A DNA stretch of 41,269 nt, taken from an uncultured Candidatus Melainabacteria bacterium. Its GTDB lineage: Bacteria; Cyanobacteriota; Vampirovibrionia; Gastranaerophilales; Gastranaerophilaceae. Location: the NCBI GenBank assembly GCA_934747335.1, contig CAKVGS010000016.1, positions 1 through 41,269 of the forward strand, read 5' to 3'. Positions within the stretch are counted from its first letter, which is position 1. Each line of letters opens with the position of its first letter. Shown piece after piece: positions 30,898 to 39,407 of this stretch. Under the pieces are notes generated by a model. That model ran no database searches. It was not told where the DNA came from and worked only from the letters and a program-made list of their open reading frames with translations. The position numbers were made by a program, and so were the translations under genes.

Positions 30898-31215
30898 TTG
30901 TAGGTCAGGCATTGCCTGATAAAATCTCTTATGTTAATAACACTCTCTTCCGCCTTCGGCATCCTGTCTTGGATTATACGGGCGAGCATAACATTCCAAT
31001 AACAACAAATTCTTACGGATTTTAGTAGTTATTTTCTTGTTATTTGCTCTTACGGGCTTGCTCGCTAACGCTCGACATCACCCTACCGAAAATTCGCTCC
31101 CCCGAGGGAGGGTGTTATTAACAGTTTTTTCAAACTTCACACCTCATCCAAGCATAAACAAATTTTTTATTGCCTCTCACGGGCATACGGGCGGAAGCGA
31201 AGCTTCCGCCCTTTC
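30898..31215. repeat. Further degenerate repeat modules before the COG2509 gene
   Basis: 30900-30975 is a worn copy of the module at 28241-28315 (TAGGTCAGGCA...TTAATAACACTCTC...GCCTTCGGCA). 31040-31121 holds CTTACGGGCTTGCTCGCTAACGCTCG and CTCCCCCGAGGGAGGGTGTTATTAAC. 31190-31212 is a GGGCGGAAGC/GCTTCCGCCC hairpin. From 31216 to 31371 the sequence is AT-rich with no feature other than the promoter region of the next gene. Confidence 0.7.
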
Positions 31216-31371
31216 TCTATACAAAAACGTACCTCACAAATACTATCCTAAAACAATTTTCCACTTTCCATTTTCAATTTTCCATTAAATAAGTGCTAAG
31301 TCAAAACTTGTGTTTGTTTATTTTTTGATTTACTATAAATAAGTAATAGGGTAGTTTAGGAGTTAAGATTA

Positions 31372-32748
31372 ATGTACAATGTTGCAATTATTGGCGCAGG
31401 ACCTGCGGGTATTTTTTCTGCTTTAGAAATCGTTAAATTACGTCCTGAGTGGAAAGTTGTTTTAATCGAAAAAGGACAAAAAATTGAAAAAAGAAAATGT
31501 CCAATTAGAGAAGGTTCACCAAAATGTGTAAATTGTAAACGCTGCGGTTTGCTCTGCGGTTGGGGCGGAGCAGGTGCTTTTTCTGATGGTAAATTAACAC
31601 TTACTCCTGATGTCGGCGGGCACCTTGTTGATTACATGAGTCGTGAAAAAGTTGAAGAACTCATTAATTATGCTGACAATATGTATTTAGAGCATGGTGC
31701 GACTGATGAAGTTTTCGGCACAAATATGGAAGTGTTTAGAGAAATTGAACGCCAAGCCGCGCTTGCAGAATTAAAACTTGTACATTCTCCTGTAAGACAC
31801 TTGGGAACAGAACGCAGTTTGGATGTTCTTAAACACATGCAAGACTTTTTAGACGAAAGAATTACTATTCTAAACAATGTAACAGCGCAAAGCCTTATTG
31901 TAGAGTGTGAACAAGTTAAAGGAATTGTTCTTGATAATGGTGAAACAATAAAAGCCGAATATACTATTATTGCTCCGGGTAGAGAAGGTGCGGACTGGCT
32001 TACGCATGAATTTGCAAAAAATAAAATCGGTATGGTAAATAATGCGGTGGACGTTGGTGTTCGTGTTGAACTTCCTGCGCCTGTGTTTGCCCCATTAACA
32101 GACAAATTATATGAATCAAAATTGGTTTATTATTCACCAACTTTTGGCGATGAAGTTCGTACTTTTTGTATGAACCCGAACGGCGAAGTTGTTCAAGAAA
32201 ATTATAACGGAATTGCGACTGTAAACGGACACAGTTATGCAAATATTAAAACTAATAATACAAACTTTGCATTACTTGTAAGTAAAAAATTCACAGAACC
32301 GTTTAAACAACCTATTGCTTATGGTCAACATATTGCAAGCCTTGCAAACATGCTTGCAGGCGGTATTCTTGTTCAAAGATTTGGTGACTTGTTAGAAGGC
32401 AGACGCTCAACTCCTGATAGAATTAAATCAAGTATCATTACGCCAACATTGAGCTGTGCAACTCCAGGGGATTTGAGCCTTGTAATTCCTTACAGACAAA
32501 TGAAGAGTATTATTGAAATGTTGTTTGCGCTTGACAAAATTGCACCGGGAACGGCTTCAAGATATACACTCCTATATGGTATAGAAGTTAAATTCTATTC
32601 TGCAAGAGTAAAATTAACAAATGAACTTGAAACTGAAGGTGTTAAAAACTTGTTTACAATTGGTGACGGCGCAGGTGTAACAAGAGGTTTAATTCAAGCT
32701 TCAGCTTCGGGTGTTTATGTTGCTCAAACAATTTGTGCAAGAGGATAA
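31372..32748 (+). CDS. FAD-dependent dehydrogenase (COG2509 family)
   Basis: A 458-residue flavoprotein. An N-terminal FAD-binding Rossmann motif (VAIIGAGPAGIFSALE, Gly8-Gly13) is followed by a five-cysteine cluster (C43, C52, C55, C58, C62) in KCPIREGSPKCVNCKRCGLLCG, then WGGAGAFSDGKL. A C-terminal FAD motif (NLFTIGDGAGVTRGLIQASASGVYVA) closes the fold. This matches the uncharacterised COG2509 'FAD-dependent dehydrogenase' group. The Cys cluster is conserved in that group and may bind metal or serve in redox chemistry; the substrate is unknown. SD AGGAG. Confidence 0.88.
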   Translation: MYNVAIIGAGPAGIFSALEIVKLRPEWKVVLIEKGQKIEKRKCPIREGSPKCVNCKRCGLLCGWGGAGAFSDGKLTLTPDVGGHLVDYMSREKVEELINYADNMYLEHGATDEVFGTNMEVFREIERQAALAELKLVHSPVRHLGTERSLDVLKHMQDFLDERITILNNVTAQSLIVECEQVKGIVLDNGETIKAEYTIIAPGREGADWLTHEFAKNKIGMVNNAVDVGVRVELPAPVFAPLTDKLYESKLVYYSPTFGDEVRTFCMNPNGEVVQENYNGIATVNGHSYANIKTNNTNFALLVSKKFTEPFKQPIAYGQHIASLANMLAGGILVQRFGDLLEGRRSTPDRIKSSIITPTLSCATPGDLSLVIPYRQMKSIIEMLFALDKIAPGTASRYTLLYGIEVKFYSARVKLTNELETEGVKNLFTIGDGAGVTRGLIQASASGVYVAQTICARG

Positions 32749-32789
32749 TAAATTTATATTTTGACTGCGTCACTTTTATGATTATATTG

Positions 32790-32795
32790 TATAAT
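32790..32795 (+). promoter_or_regulatory. -10 box of the small secreted-protein gene
   Basis: TATAAT, 6 bases before ATG at 32802. No Shine-Dalgarno site. TTGACT at 32761 is too far away (23 bases) to be an ideal -35 box. Confidence 0.5.
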
Positions 32796-32801
32796 ATGAT
32801 T

Positions 32802-33062
32802 ATGAAAAAATATGCACTTTTATTTTTAGTATTAGCATTGGCAAATGCCGTTTATGCAGCGTCTATAAATGCAGCGGCATATCGTACTATGCAAATGCAA
32901 TCTTACAGAAACAATTACAACAGACAAGTTAATAACCGCACGATGCCTTATTGGCAAATGCAATCGAATTATGCAACAAGAAGCAGAGTCGATTATTCAA
33001 CTTATCAAAATTATGTAAATCAACACAATGACAATGTTAGAATGCAAAGAAGCAGGTATTAA
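32802..33062 (+). CDS. Small secreted or periplasmic protein, Asn/Gln/Tyr/Arg-rich
   Basis: An 86-residue protein with a clear signal peptide (MKKYALLFLVLALANAVYA, cleavage after AYA about residue 19). The mature part is low-complexity, rich in Asn, Gln, Tyr, Met and Arg (QMQSYRNNYNRQVNNR; YQNYVNQHNDNVRMQ). Start at 32802 by signal-peptide fit; the frame is open upstream from 32733. Its TAA overlaps the rqcH ATG by one base (TAATG), so the two are co-translated. Function unknown. Confidence 0.75.
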   Translation: MKKYALLFLVLALANAVYAASINAAAYRTMQMQSYRNNYNRQVNNRTMPYWQMQSNYATRSRVDYSTYQNYVNQHNDNVRMQRSRY

Positions 33063-34615
33063 TGATTAACATTGATTTTCTGACTTTAAAAGCATTTTTT
33101 CAGGAAAATATTGATTTTATAATTGGTGCAAGACTGCAAAAAATTCAACAGCCTACAAGAAGAGATTTTGTCTTTTCTTTGAGAAACAATTCAGAAAGCA
33201 GAAAATTATACATAAATATTAATCCGCAAATTTATCATATTTGTTTTATGTCTTCAGAAAACGAAGCTCGCAGAAATATCTCAATTCCTAAACAACCGCC
33301 AATGTTTTGTATGTTGCTTAGAAAATATTTGGAAGGGTGTAGAATTTCAGACGCTTTAGTAATAGAAAATGAACGCATTATAGAATTTCATTTTGAAGTT
33401 ATGGATGAATTCTCTCAAAAACGTTCGCTTTGTCTTTGCGTAGAATTAATGGGAAAGCATTCCAATATGATTCTCTATGATAGAGAAAACTCGGTTATAA
33501 TCGGTTGCGCGCATAATATTGGTGCAGAAAAGAGCCGATATAGAGAATTACAAGGAGGATTAAAATATATTTATCCCCCTAAAATATTGACTCCCTCTTC
33601 ACAGGGGAGGGTAGGGGTTTATTCTCTCTCAAACGAACTCAACAAGCAATTTGAAAATTTATCGCAAGAACAAATTAACAATTACTTAAATTCAGAAGAA
33701 TTTACACCTGCTATATTGGGCAATAGATACACATTGTTTCAAGAGCTTTTGCCGAATTCTGTTGCTCAAGCTACTGTAAATTCAATGCTTGATAACTATT
33801 ATTCAAAATATCAGGAAGAAATGAATGTGAATAGCGAAAAAGCACGCTTGAATGCGGTTGTTAATCCAAAATTAAAAAAGGTTATAAATTCAATTAATAA
33901 AATTTCTGCACTTCTTAAAAAACGGGATAATACAGAAAAATATAAATTATACGGTGAACTTTTAACCGCAAATTTATATCTTAAATGTGATTACTCAAAG
34001 CAAATTGAACTTTTTGATTATGTAAATAATCAAAATATAACAATAGATTTAGACGAAACAAAAAGCTTGAAAGAAAATGCTCAACGTTATTTTAAGCTTT
34101 ATGTAAAAGCAAAAAGTACAAAAGAAAAATCTGCTGAAATGCTTGAAAATTTGAATATTGAAAAAGAGTATTTAGAAAATCTGATTTATAGCATAAATTC
34201 TGCGATAACAATAAAGGATTTTGATGAAATTAAGTCAGAATTAAAATTGGATGATGTTAAACCTAAAAAACAGGAAAAAACAGAAATTTTACGATTGGAT
34301 ATTAACGGATTTGAAGTTTATGTAGGGAAAAATAATCGCCAAAATGATTATATTGTTTCAAAATTAGCAAAAGATGAAGATTATTGGTTTCATACGAGAC
34401 TTTGTGCAGGTTCTCATGTGCTTTTAAAAGTAAAAGACAAAGAACCTGAAGAAACAGTTTTGTTTGAATGTTGTAAGCTTGCAAGAGAGAACTCTTCAGC
34501 TTCTCAACCTTCAAAAGTAGGTGTTATTTATACTAAAGTAAAAAATTTAAGAAAACCTCCTGCATCACCACTAGGATATGTAACTTATAAAAATGAAAAA
34601 GAAGTTTTAGTTTAA
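33062..34615 (+). CDS. rqcH: NFACT family protein RqcH (ribosome quality control, Rqc2 homologue)
   Basis: A 517-residue NFACT protein. RqcH binds stalled 50S subunits and adds alanine tails to blocked nascent chains; older names are FbpA/Fib. The NFACT-N domain begins MINIDFLTLKAFFQENIDFIIGARLQKIQQPTRRDFVFSLR. A long coiled coil lies at about 240-390. The NFACT-R domain carries VYVGKNNRQNDYIVSKLAKDEDYWFHTRLCAGSHVLLK. Residues about 175-187 (TPSSQGRVGV) are encoded by a repeat-like stretch (33591-33617). No ribosome site of its own; coupled to the small gene upstream. Confidence 0.93.
   Translation: MINIDFLTLKAFFQENIDFIIGARLQKIQQPTRRDFVFSLRNNSESRKLYININPQIYHICFMSSENEARRNISIPKQPPMFCMLLRKYLEGCRISDALVIENERIIEFHFEVMDEFSQKRSLCLCVELMGKHSNMILYDRENSVIIGCAHNIGAEKSRYRELQGGLKYIYPPKILTPSSQGRVGVYSLSNELNKQFENLSQEQINNYLNSEEFTPAILGNRYTLFQELLPNSVAQATVNSMLDNYYSKYQEEMNVNSEKARLNAVVNPKLKKVINSINKISALLKKRDNTEKYKLYGELLTANLYLKCDYSKQIELFDYVNNQNITIDLDETKSLKENAQRYFKLYVKAKSTKEKSAEMLENLNIEKEYLENLIYSINSAITIKDFDEIKSELKLDDVKPKKQEKTEILRLDINGFEVYVGKNNRQNDYIVSKLAKDEDYWFHTRLCAGSHVLLKVKDKEPEETVLFECCKLARENSSASQPSKVGVIYTKVKNLRKPPASPLGYVTYKNEKEVLV
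33591..33617 (+). repeat. Repeat-module fragment inside the rqcH coding sequence
   Basis: CTCCCTC-TTCACAG-GGGAGGG followed by TAGGGG closely resembles the GGGGAGGG-type hairpin module of the intergenic repeats (e.g. 12574-12595, 22983-23003). It reads through in frame and encodes Pro, Ser, Gln, Gly and Arg in the variable linker after the NFACT-N domain. Confidence 0.6.
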
Positions 34616-34643
34616 AAAGTTGAATTATACCCATTTGTCAAAA

Positions 34644-34672
34644 TTTACAATTGTAATAAAACATGTTACAAT
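34644..34672 (+). promoter_or_regulatory. Sigma-70-type promoter of the OB-fold-like secreted protein
   Basis: TTTACA (34644-34649), exactly 17 bases, TACAAT (34667-34672). It is followed by an SD-led start at 34698. Confidence 0.6.
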
Positions 34673-34697
34673 GTCGATAAAAGAAGAGGGTAATATT

Positions 34698-35225
34698 ATG
34701 AAATATTTTAAATATATTAAATCAATGATGCTTGTTGCTTTATCGGCAGGTATTTTAACTACAAGTGCGGTTTGCATAGAAAAAGTTTCTGCTCAACCGG
34801 CTACGCTTCCGGCAAAAAAATCGGCATCAGTAGAGCAATCAGCAACGACTCAAGTTTTTCAAGTTGCACCGCTTACGGTAGTAAATCATCCGTCAAGTTA
34901 TTTGAATAAAACAGTTTTAATGAAAGCTAAGTTTGATAAGTTTTCTACACTAGGCTTGGATTATAAACCGGCTTTTAAATCTTCTGATGACTATATTTCT
35001 TTCTTAATTAGAAGAGATGATTCTGCGCATGATATTCCTTTGTCAGAAATGAAGTTATTTTTAAAACGTACGGAAGCTGAAAAATTTATTGATTTGAAAA
35101 CCAATGACGAAGTAGAAATTAAAGGTGTTGTATTTTCTGATGCTTTAGGCGACGCTTGGATTGATGTTAAACAATTAACCGTTACTAAAAAAGCACCTGA
35201 AGAGAAGAAAGACGGAGTTAAATAA
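34698..35225 (+). CDS. Secreted or periplasmic protein with OB-fold-like domain
   Basis: A 175-residue protein. The N-terminal signal peptide (MKYFKYIKSMMLVALSAGILTTSAV...) is followed by a Pro/Ala/Lys/Ser linker to about 55. A compact beta-rich domain comes next: VNHPSSYLNKTVLMKAKFDKFSTLGLDYKP, DDYISFLIRRDD, DEVEIKGVVFSDALGDAWIDVKQL, a pattern of periplasmic OB-fold proteins. ATG at 34698 is supported by GAGGG about 8 bases upstream. It precedes the GH57 gene by 2 bases and is probably co-transcribed. Function unknown. Confidence 0.75.
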   Translation: MKYFKYIKSMMLVALSAGILTTSAVCIEKVSAQPATLPAKKSASVEQSATTQVFQVAPLTVVNHPSSYLNKTVLMKAKFDKFSTLGLDYKPAFKSSDDYISFLIRRDDSAHDIPLSEMKLFLKRTEAEKFIDLKTNDEVEIKGVVFSDALGDAWIDVKQLTVTKKAPEEKKDGVK

Positions 35226-35227
35226 TT

Positions 35228-37759
35228 ATGGCGCAAGTTGCAAGCAATGAAAAAGAAAAAAATAAAGATAAACAAACAAAAAAAGAAGTGTTTTTGACTG
35301 TTCACGGTCATTTTTACCAACCACCAAGAGAAAATCCTTGGTTAGAAGCTATTGAACAACAAGATAGTGCTTTGCCGTTCCATGATTGGAATGAGAGAAT
35401 CAATAACGAATGCTATAATCCAAACTCTGTTTCAAAAATTGTAAATTCAAAGAATCAGATTTTGAATGTTGTAAATAATTATGAATACATCAGTTATAAC
35501 TTCGGTCCGACACTTTTATCTTGGATGGAAGAATTTGCGCCTTTAGCTTATGAACGTGTAATTAAGGCGGATATAAATTCTCGTCGTGCTCATAACGGGC
35601 ATGGAAACGCGATTGCGCAAGTTTATAACCACATGATAATGCCTTTAGCAAATGAAAGAGATAAGCAAACCCAAGTAAAATGGGGGATTAAAGATTTTGA
35701 ATACCGTTTCGGCAGAAAACCTGAAGGTATTTGGCTTGCTGAAACTGCTTGTGACGATGATACATTAAGAGTTTTAGTTGAAAATGGAATTAAATTTACA
35801 ATTCTGTCACCATATCAAGCTCAAAAAATCAGAAAAGAAGGTGAAAAAACTTGGCAGGATGTAAGTTGGGGAAATATAGACCCTGCACGTTCTTACAGAT
35901 ATTACATCAAATCTGCACCTGGGAAATATATAGATTTGTTCTTTTATGATGGTGCGATTTCTCGTTCTGTTGCGTTTGATGAACTTTTGACAGATGGTAA
36001 CAAGTTTGTAAATAGATTGAAAGACGGTATTTCTGATTTAAGAAACTATCCTCAGCTTGTAAATATTGCAACTGATGGTGAAAGTTACGGTCACCATACA
36101 AAATTTGGCGATATGGCTTTAGCTTACGCGATGAAGTTGAGAGTGAAAGATGCAGGATTTATTGTAACTAATTACGCAGAATACTTAGAAAAATACAAAA
36201 GTGATTGGGAAGTAGAAATTAAACCTGTTTCTTCTTGGAGTTGTTCTCACGGAGTTGGCAGATGGTCAGATGATTGCGGTTGCTCAACAGGCGGACATCC
36301 GGGGTGGAATCAAAAATGGAGAAAACCTTTAAGACAAGCGTTGGATTACTTGAGAGATGAGATGACTACTTTGTATCATAAGCAAGGTAAAAAGTTCTTT
36401 AAAAATCCGCAAGAAACTCGCGATAATTACATATCTGTAATTATGGACAGAAGTGATATAAGCGTTAAAAATTTCCAAGATGAATATTTCTTGGATGATT
36501 TAACTGATGAGCAAAAAGTTAAAGCTATGGAACTTTTGGAAATTCAAAGACAAGCAATGCTTATGTATACAAGCTGTGGTTGGTTTTTCTCTGAAATTTC
36601 AGGTATAGAAACCGTTCAAATTATGAAATACGCGGCAAGAGTTATGCAACTTGCAAAATCTTTTATGAAAAAAGATTTAGAAACTCCTTTCTTGGAAATT
36701 TTGAATGAAGCAAAAAGTAACATTCCTGAATTTGGTACCGGTAAAGATGTTTATGAAAAATTTGTAAAACCATCAATTGTAACTTCTAAACAAATTGTAA
36801 GCCTTTGGGCGATTTCATCTTTGTATACCGATATTGAGGATGAAGAAAATGTTTATTGCTATAAAATTAACAAACATTCTTACAAGAGCGTAACTAAAGG
36901 TAACTCAAAGCTTGTAATCGGACATATTGAAGTAGAATCAAAAGTAACTTTGGAAAAATCAAATATGATTTTTGCACTTCTTCAATTCTCAGGCGGCGAT
37001 TTTCATTGTGCAATAAAAGAATATTCTGATGATTTTGAAACAATTCAAAAAGAACTTGTTAGAACTTATCTTGTTTCACCTTTAACAGAAATTATCAGAA
37101 CAATTGATAATTATTTTGGCAAAGAATACTTTACGCTTAAAGATATCTTTATCGAAGAAAGACGTAAAATATTGCAAACAATGCTTAAAGGTAAGTTGCA
37201 AATATTTGCAAATACTTATGAATCAATGTATGACGAAGGCAAAGGCTCAATTTATCAAATGCAAACATTGGGCTTGGATATTCCAAAAGAATTCAAGATT
37301 TCTGCTCAATATGTTTTGACAAAACAATTTAATGAATTGTTTATTGAATCTCGCGGCTTCTTGGATACGGATATTATTCAGCAGGCATCTGATTTGAACT
37401 TTGAAGCAAAAAGAATTGGTATTGAGATTGATAAAGAACCGACATCAAAGATTTTCAGCAAAAAAATTGCTCAAAACATAAACAGATTGTCTTATGCGCT
37501 TGATTTACAACAAGTTGATGCTACGCTCGATTTGTTGGATTGTATTGCAAAACTTGAGATTAAGGTTGATATTGCGGAAGCTCAAAGCTATTATTTCTCA
37601 AAAATTGTTGCAAATATGGAGGAAATAATCCAAAAAATCAGCTGCCAAGCAGACAGAGATTTGATTGTGATGCTGTTTGAAATTGGCGAAGATTTGAATA
37701 TCAATATGGATTATTATAGACAGATGTTTAACAGAGCATTGGTGTCTGCTCCTGTGTAA
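35228..37759 (+). CDS. Glycoside hydrolase family 57 protein with DUF3536
   Basis: An 843-residue enzyme. The GH57 (beta/alpha)7 barrel begins VFLTVHGHFYQPPRENPW. The likely nucleophile is Glu172 in GIWLAETA, and the acid/base lies in TDGESYGHH (Asp283/Glu285). The C-terminal half (from about 290) is the helical DUF3536 region. GH57 enzymes act on alpha-glucans such as glycogen or starch; the DUF3536 subgroup is common in Cyanobacteria, and its exact reaction is unsettled. No signal peptide, so cytoplasmic. SD GGAG in the upstream gene end. Ends at a perfect terminator. Confidence 0.92.
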   Translation: MAQVASNEKEKNKDKQTKKEVFLTVHGHFYQPPRENPWLEAIEQQDSALPFHDWNERINNECYNPNSVSKIVNSKNQILNVVNNYEYISYNFGPTLLSWMEEFAPLAYERVIKADINSRRAHNGHGNAIAQVYNHMIMPLANERDKQTQVKWGIKDFEYRFGRKPEGIWLAETACDDDTLRVLVENGIKFTILSPYQAQKIRKEGEKTWQDVSWGNIDPARSYRYYIKSAPGKYIDLFFYDGAISRSVAFDELLTDGNKFVNRLKDGISDLRNYPQLVNIATDGESYGHHTKFGDMALAYAMKLRVKDAGFIVTNYAEYLEKYKSDWEVEIKPVSSWSCSHGVGRWSDDCGCSTGGHPGWNQKWRKPLRQALDYLRDEMTTLYHKQGKKFFKNPQETRDNYISVIMDRSDISVKNFQDEYFLDDLTDEQKVKAMELLEIQRQAMLMYTSCGWFFSEISGIETVQIMKYAARVMQLAKSFMKKDLETPFLEILNEAKSNIPEFGTGKDVYEKFVKPSIVTSKQIVSLWAISSLYTDIEDEENVYCYKINKHSYKSVTKGNSKLVIGHIEVESKVTLEKSNMIFALLQFSGGDFHCAIKEYSDDFETIQKELVRTYLVSPLTEIIRTIDNYFGKEYFTLKDIFIEERRKILQTMLKGKLQIFANTYESMYDEGKGSIYQMQTLGLDIPKEFKISAQYVLTKQFNELFIESRGFLDTDIIQQASDLNFEAKRIGIEIDKEPTSKIFSKKIAQNINRLSYALDLQQVDATLDLLDCIAKLEIKVDIAEAQSYYFSKIVANMEEIIQKISCQADRDLIVMLFEIGEDLNINMDYYRQMFNRALVSAPV

Positions 37760-37794
37760 GAGTAACATTGTAGATTAAAATTATAAAAACTCAA

Positions 37795-37831
37795 ACCCCT
37801 TTTCTGAATATTCAGAAAAGGGGTAGTTTTT
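37795..37831 (+). terminator. Rho-independent terminator after GH57
   Basis: ACCCCTTTTCTGAA (37795-37808) pairs with TTCAGAAAAGGGGT (37811-37824). A short T tract follows. Confidence 0.8.
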
Positions 37832-37869
37832 ACTTCCATAGGGGATTTAATGTATTATGGAATGTAATT

Positions 37870-39105
37870 TTAGCTTATCTTTCTTACCGTCAAGGTGTGA
37901 GAAAGAGGAATTCCGCCTTGTACAGCGGGTTTATTGACAACTTGTCCTTTTACGAACATTACCGTTGAACCGCCGCCATCTAAGTTCATTGCATTTACAC
38001 AACCGAGTTCTTTCATCAAATTTGCGAGTTCTACAAGCGTTAAGCCGATTGATGAACCTTCTCTGCCATCAGCTGTAAGCATAATTAGATGGTTATTTCT
38101 TGTATATCCTATTGCAGTTCTTGGGTTTCTGCCACCGATTGAGCCGAGTTTTTGCGCTGTCATATCAACATAGATGTCACCGTTTTTTATCAAATACGGG
38201 CCACCGCTTATAATATGATTAACGTCTTTCCACTCAGGGTTAATTTTAATATTTAGTTTGTATCTTTTTGCATCCTTGATACTATTTAAGTTTTTTTCTG
38301 CGCCAACAATAACAAATCCGTTTTGAGGTATTCTATTTGCTCCGTAAGAAACTCTCGTTGCTTTACCGTTTTCGACAACTATCTGAAGCCCATACTTTGG
38401 ACAAGGCGGAGAATATTCGCCCCAATCCGGCGTATAGACGATTGTATGAGTTGACAACATTCTAGGCTGATTGATATTATCAATTTTTAACCCTCCTTTG
38501 TTTGTTTCTACTTGAGCTCTAAGTTGAACTCTAGCCATATCAAATCCGTTGTCGAAAATTCCCATAGCCACTCTGTCATAAATCGGGCCTGTGTAAACTT
38601 TTTTGTTTATCATCAAAGTCCCTAATGGAACACCCGTTTGAGGTTTAAAGTATCCGCCGTTGATTGCAACAATTGCGTTTTCTCTGTTTGCGATATTTGA
38701 GATTTTAGATTTGGATGCTAAAGTTCCTGAAGCAATCGCCGGCTCTACTACTAAATCCTCATTTACACCCTTTGATAGTTCGACTATATTAATTCGGACG
38801 GGTTTATTATTATAAAATCTTATCATTCTGACATGTTTAACGCCTTTCTCAACACTAACTACTTTTGAATTTCTATACTTATTTGAAATTTCTTGTTCGA
38901 ATGCAATTTCTTGTTCTTGTTGTCTTTCTTGAATATAATTCAGGCTTGGTGAAATTCCTGTTAAGTTTTCTACGCGAATATCTTTGGCGGATATTAGTAA
39001 ATTCTGAGAGAGCATTAAGCATATAGCAATACCGATTCCTGCTGCACTCGTTGCAGTCTTTTCTAACTGGGGTCTTTGTAATCTGTTTACTAATATCGTA
39101 TCCAT
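37870..39105 (-). CDS. Phosphodiester glycosidase (NAGPA/DUF2233) family, membrane-anchored
   Basis: A 411-residue protein with an N-terminal hydrophobic segment (about 20-42: SAAGIGIAICLMLSQNLLISA) that anchors or exports it, then a coiled linker (YIQERQQEQEIAFEQEISNKY). The NAGPA domain follows with AIVAINGGYFKPQTGVPLG, HIISGGPYLIKNG, GGRNPRTAIGYT and VNAMNLDGGGSTVMF. The family cleaves N-acetylglucosamine phosphodiesters or related exopolysaccharide links in the envelope. ATG at 39105 is chosen over 39117 for GGTGA five bases upstream. A strong promoter lies at 39281-39309, giving a leader of about 165 bases. Confidence 0.87.
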   Translation of the reverse strand: MDTILVNRLQRPQLEKTATSAAGIGIAICLMLSQNLLISAKDIRVENLTGISPSLNYIQERQQEQEIAFEQEISNKYRNSKVVSVEKGVKHVRMIRFYNNKPVRINIVELSKGVNEDLVVEPAIASGTLASKSKISNIANRENAIVAINGGYFKPQTGVPLGTLMINKKVYTGPIYDRVAMGIFDNGFDMARVQLRAQVETNKGGLKIDNINQPRMLSTHTIVYTPDWGEYSPPCPKYGLQIVVENGKATRVSYGANRIPQNGFVIVGAEKNLNSIKDAKRYKLNIKINPEWKDVNHIISGGPYLIKNGDIYVDMTAQKLGSIGGRNPRTAIGYTRNNHLIMLTADGREGSSIGLTLVELANLMKELGCVNAMNLDGGGSTVMFVKGQVVNKPAVQGGIPLSHTLTVRKIS

Positions 39106-39280
39106 CGCTTTCACCATTTGCTTTTTAAGTTACAGGATACCTTTTTTATTTGAGAGTGGTGTGGGGCTATAACACTCTTTAGGGGGTAAATTTCATTACT
39201 TGCAAAAAACTTTTTTTAATTTACCATTCCTTTCTCTGTTTTTTAACAGTATTGAAAAGATATTTATTCTTTCTACTATT

Positions 39281-39309
39281 ATTATAACATACACTTAATG
39301 CATTCTCAA
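39281..39309 (-). promoter_or_regulatory. Strong promoter of the NAGPA-type gene with long 5' leader
   Basis: On the minus strand TTGAGA (39309-39304), exactly 17 bases, TATAAT (39286-39281). The start would be near 39274, about 165 bases before the gene. The leader contains AGAGTG...CACTCT hairpin arms near 39155-39177 but no recognised riboswitch. Confidence 0.65.
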
Positions 39310-39395
39310 GAGGGTTGTAAATAAATAATGGTAATACTTTTGGATGATTTAAAAAGAGTATAAAATACACTTAATCGTTTTTAAATATTTTTAGG

Positions 39396-39401
39396 TATAA
39401 T
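39396..39401 (+). promoter_or_regulatory. -10 box of the EamA gene
   Basis: TATAAT, 6 bases before ATG at 39408. No Shine-Dalgarno site. Confidence 0.5.
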
Positions 39402-39407
39402 TTAACT

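Noticed and set aside
30638..31025. Overlapping frames on both strands encoding LSPSSALRAASPLKGEA-type peptides
   Set aside because: Both strands give nearly the same peptide because the DNA is a 52-base-arm palindrome; these are repeat artefacts.
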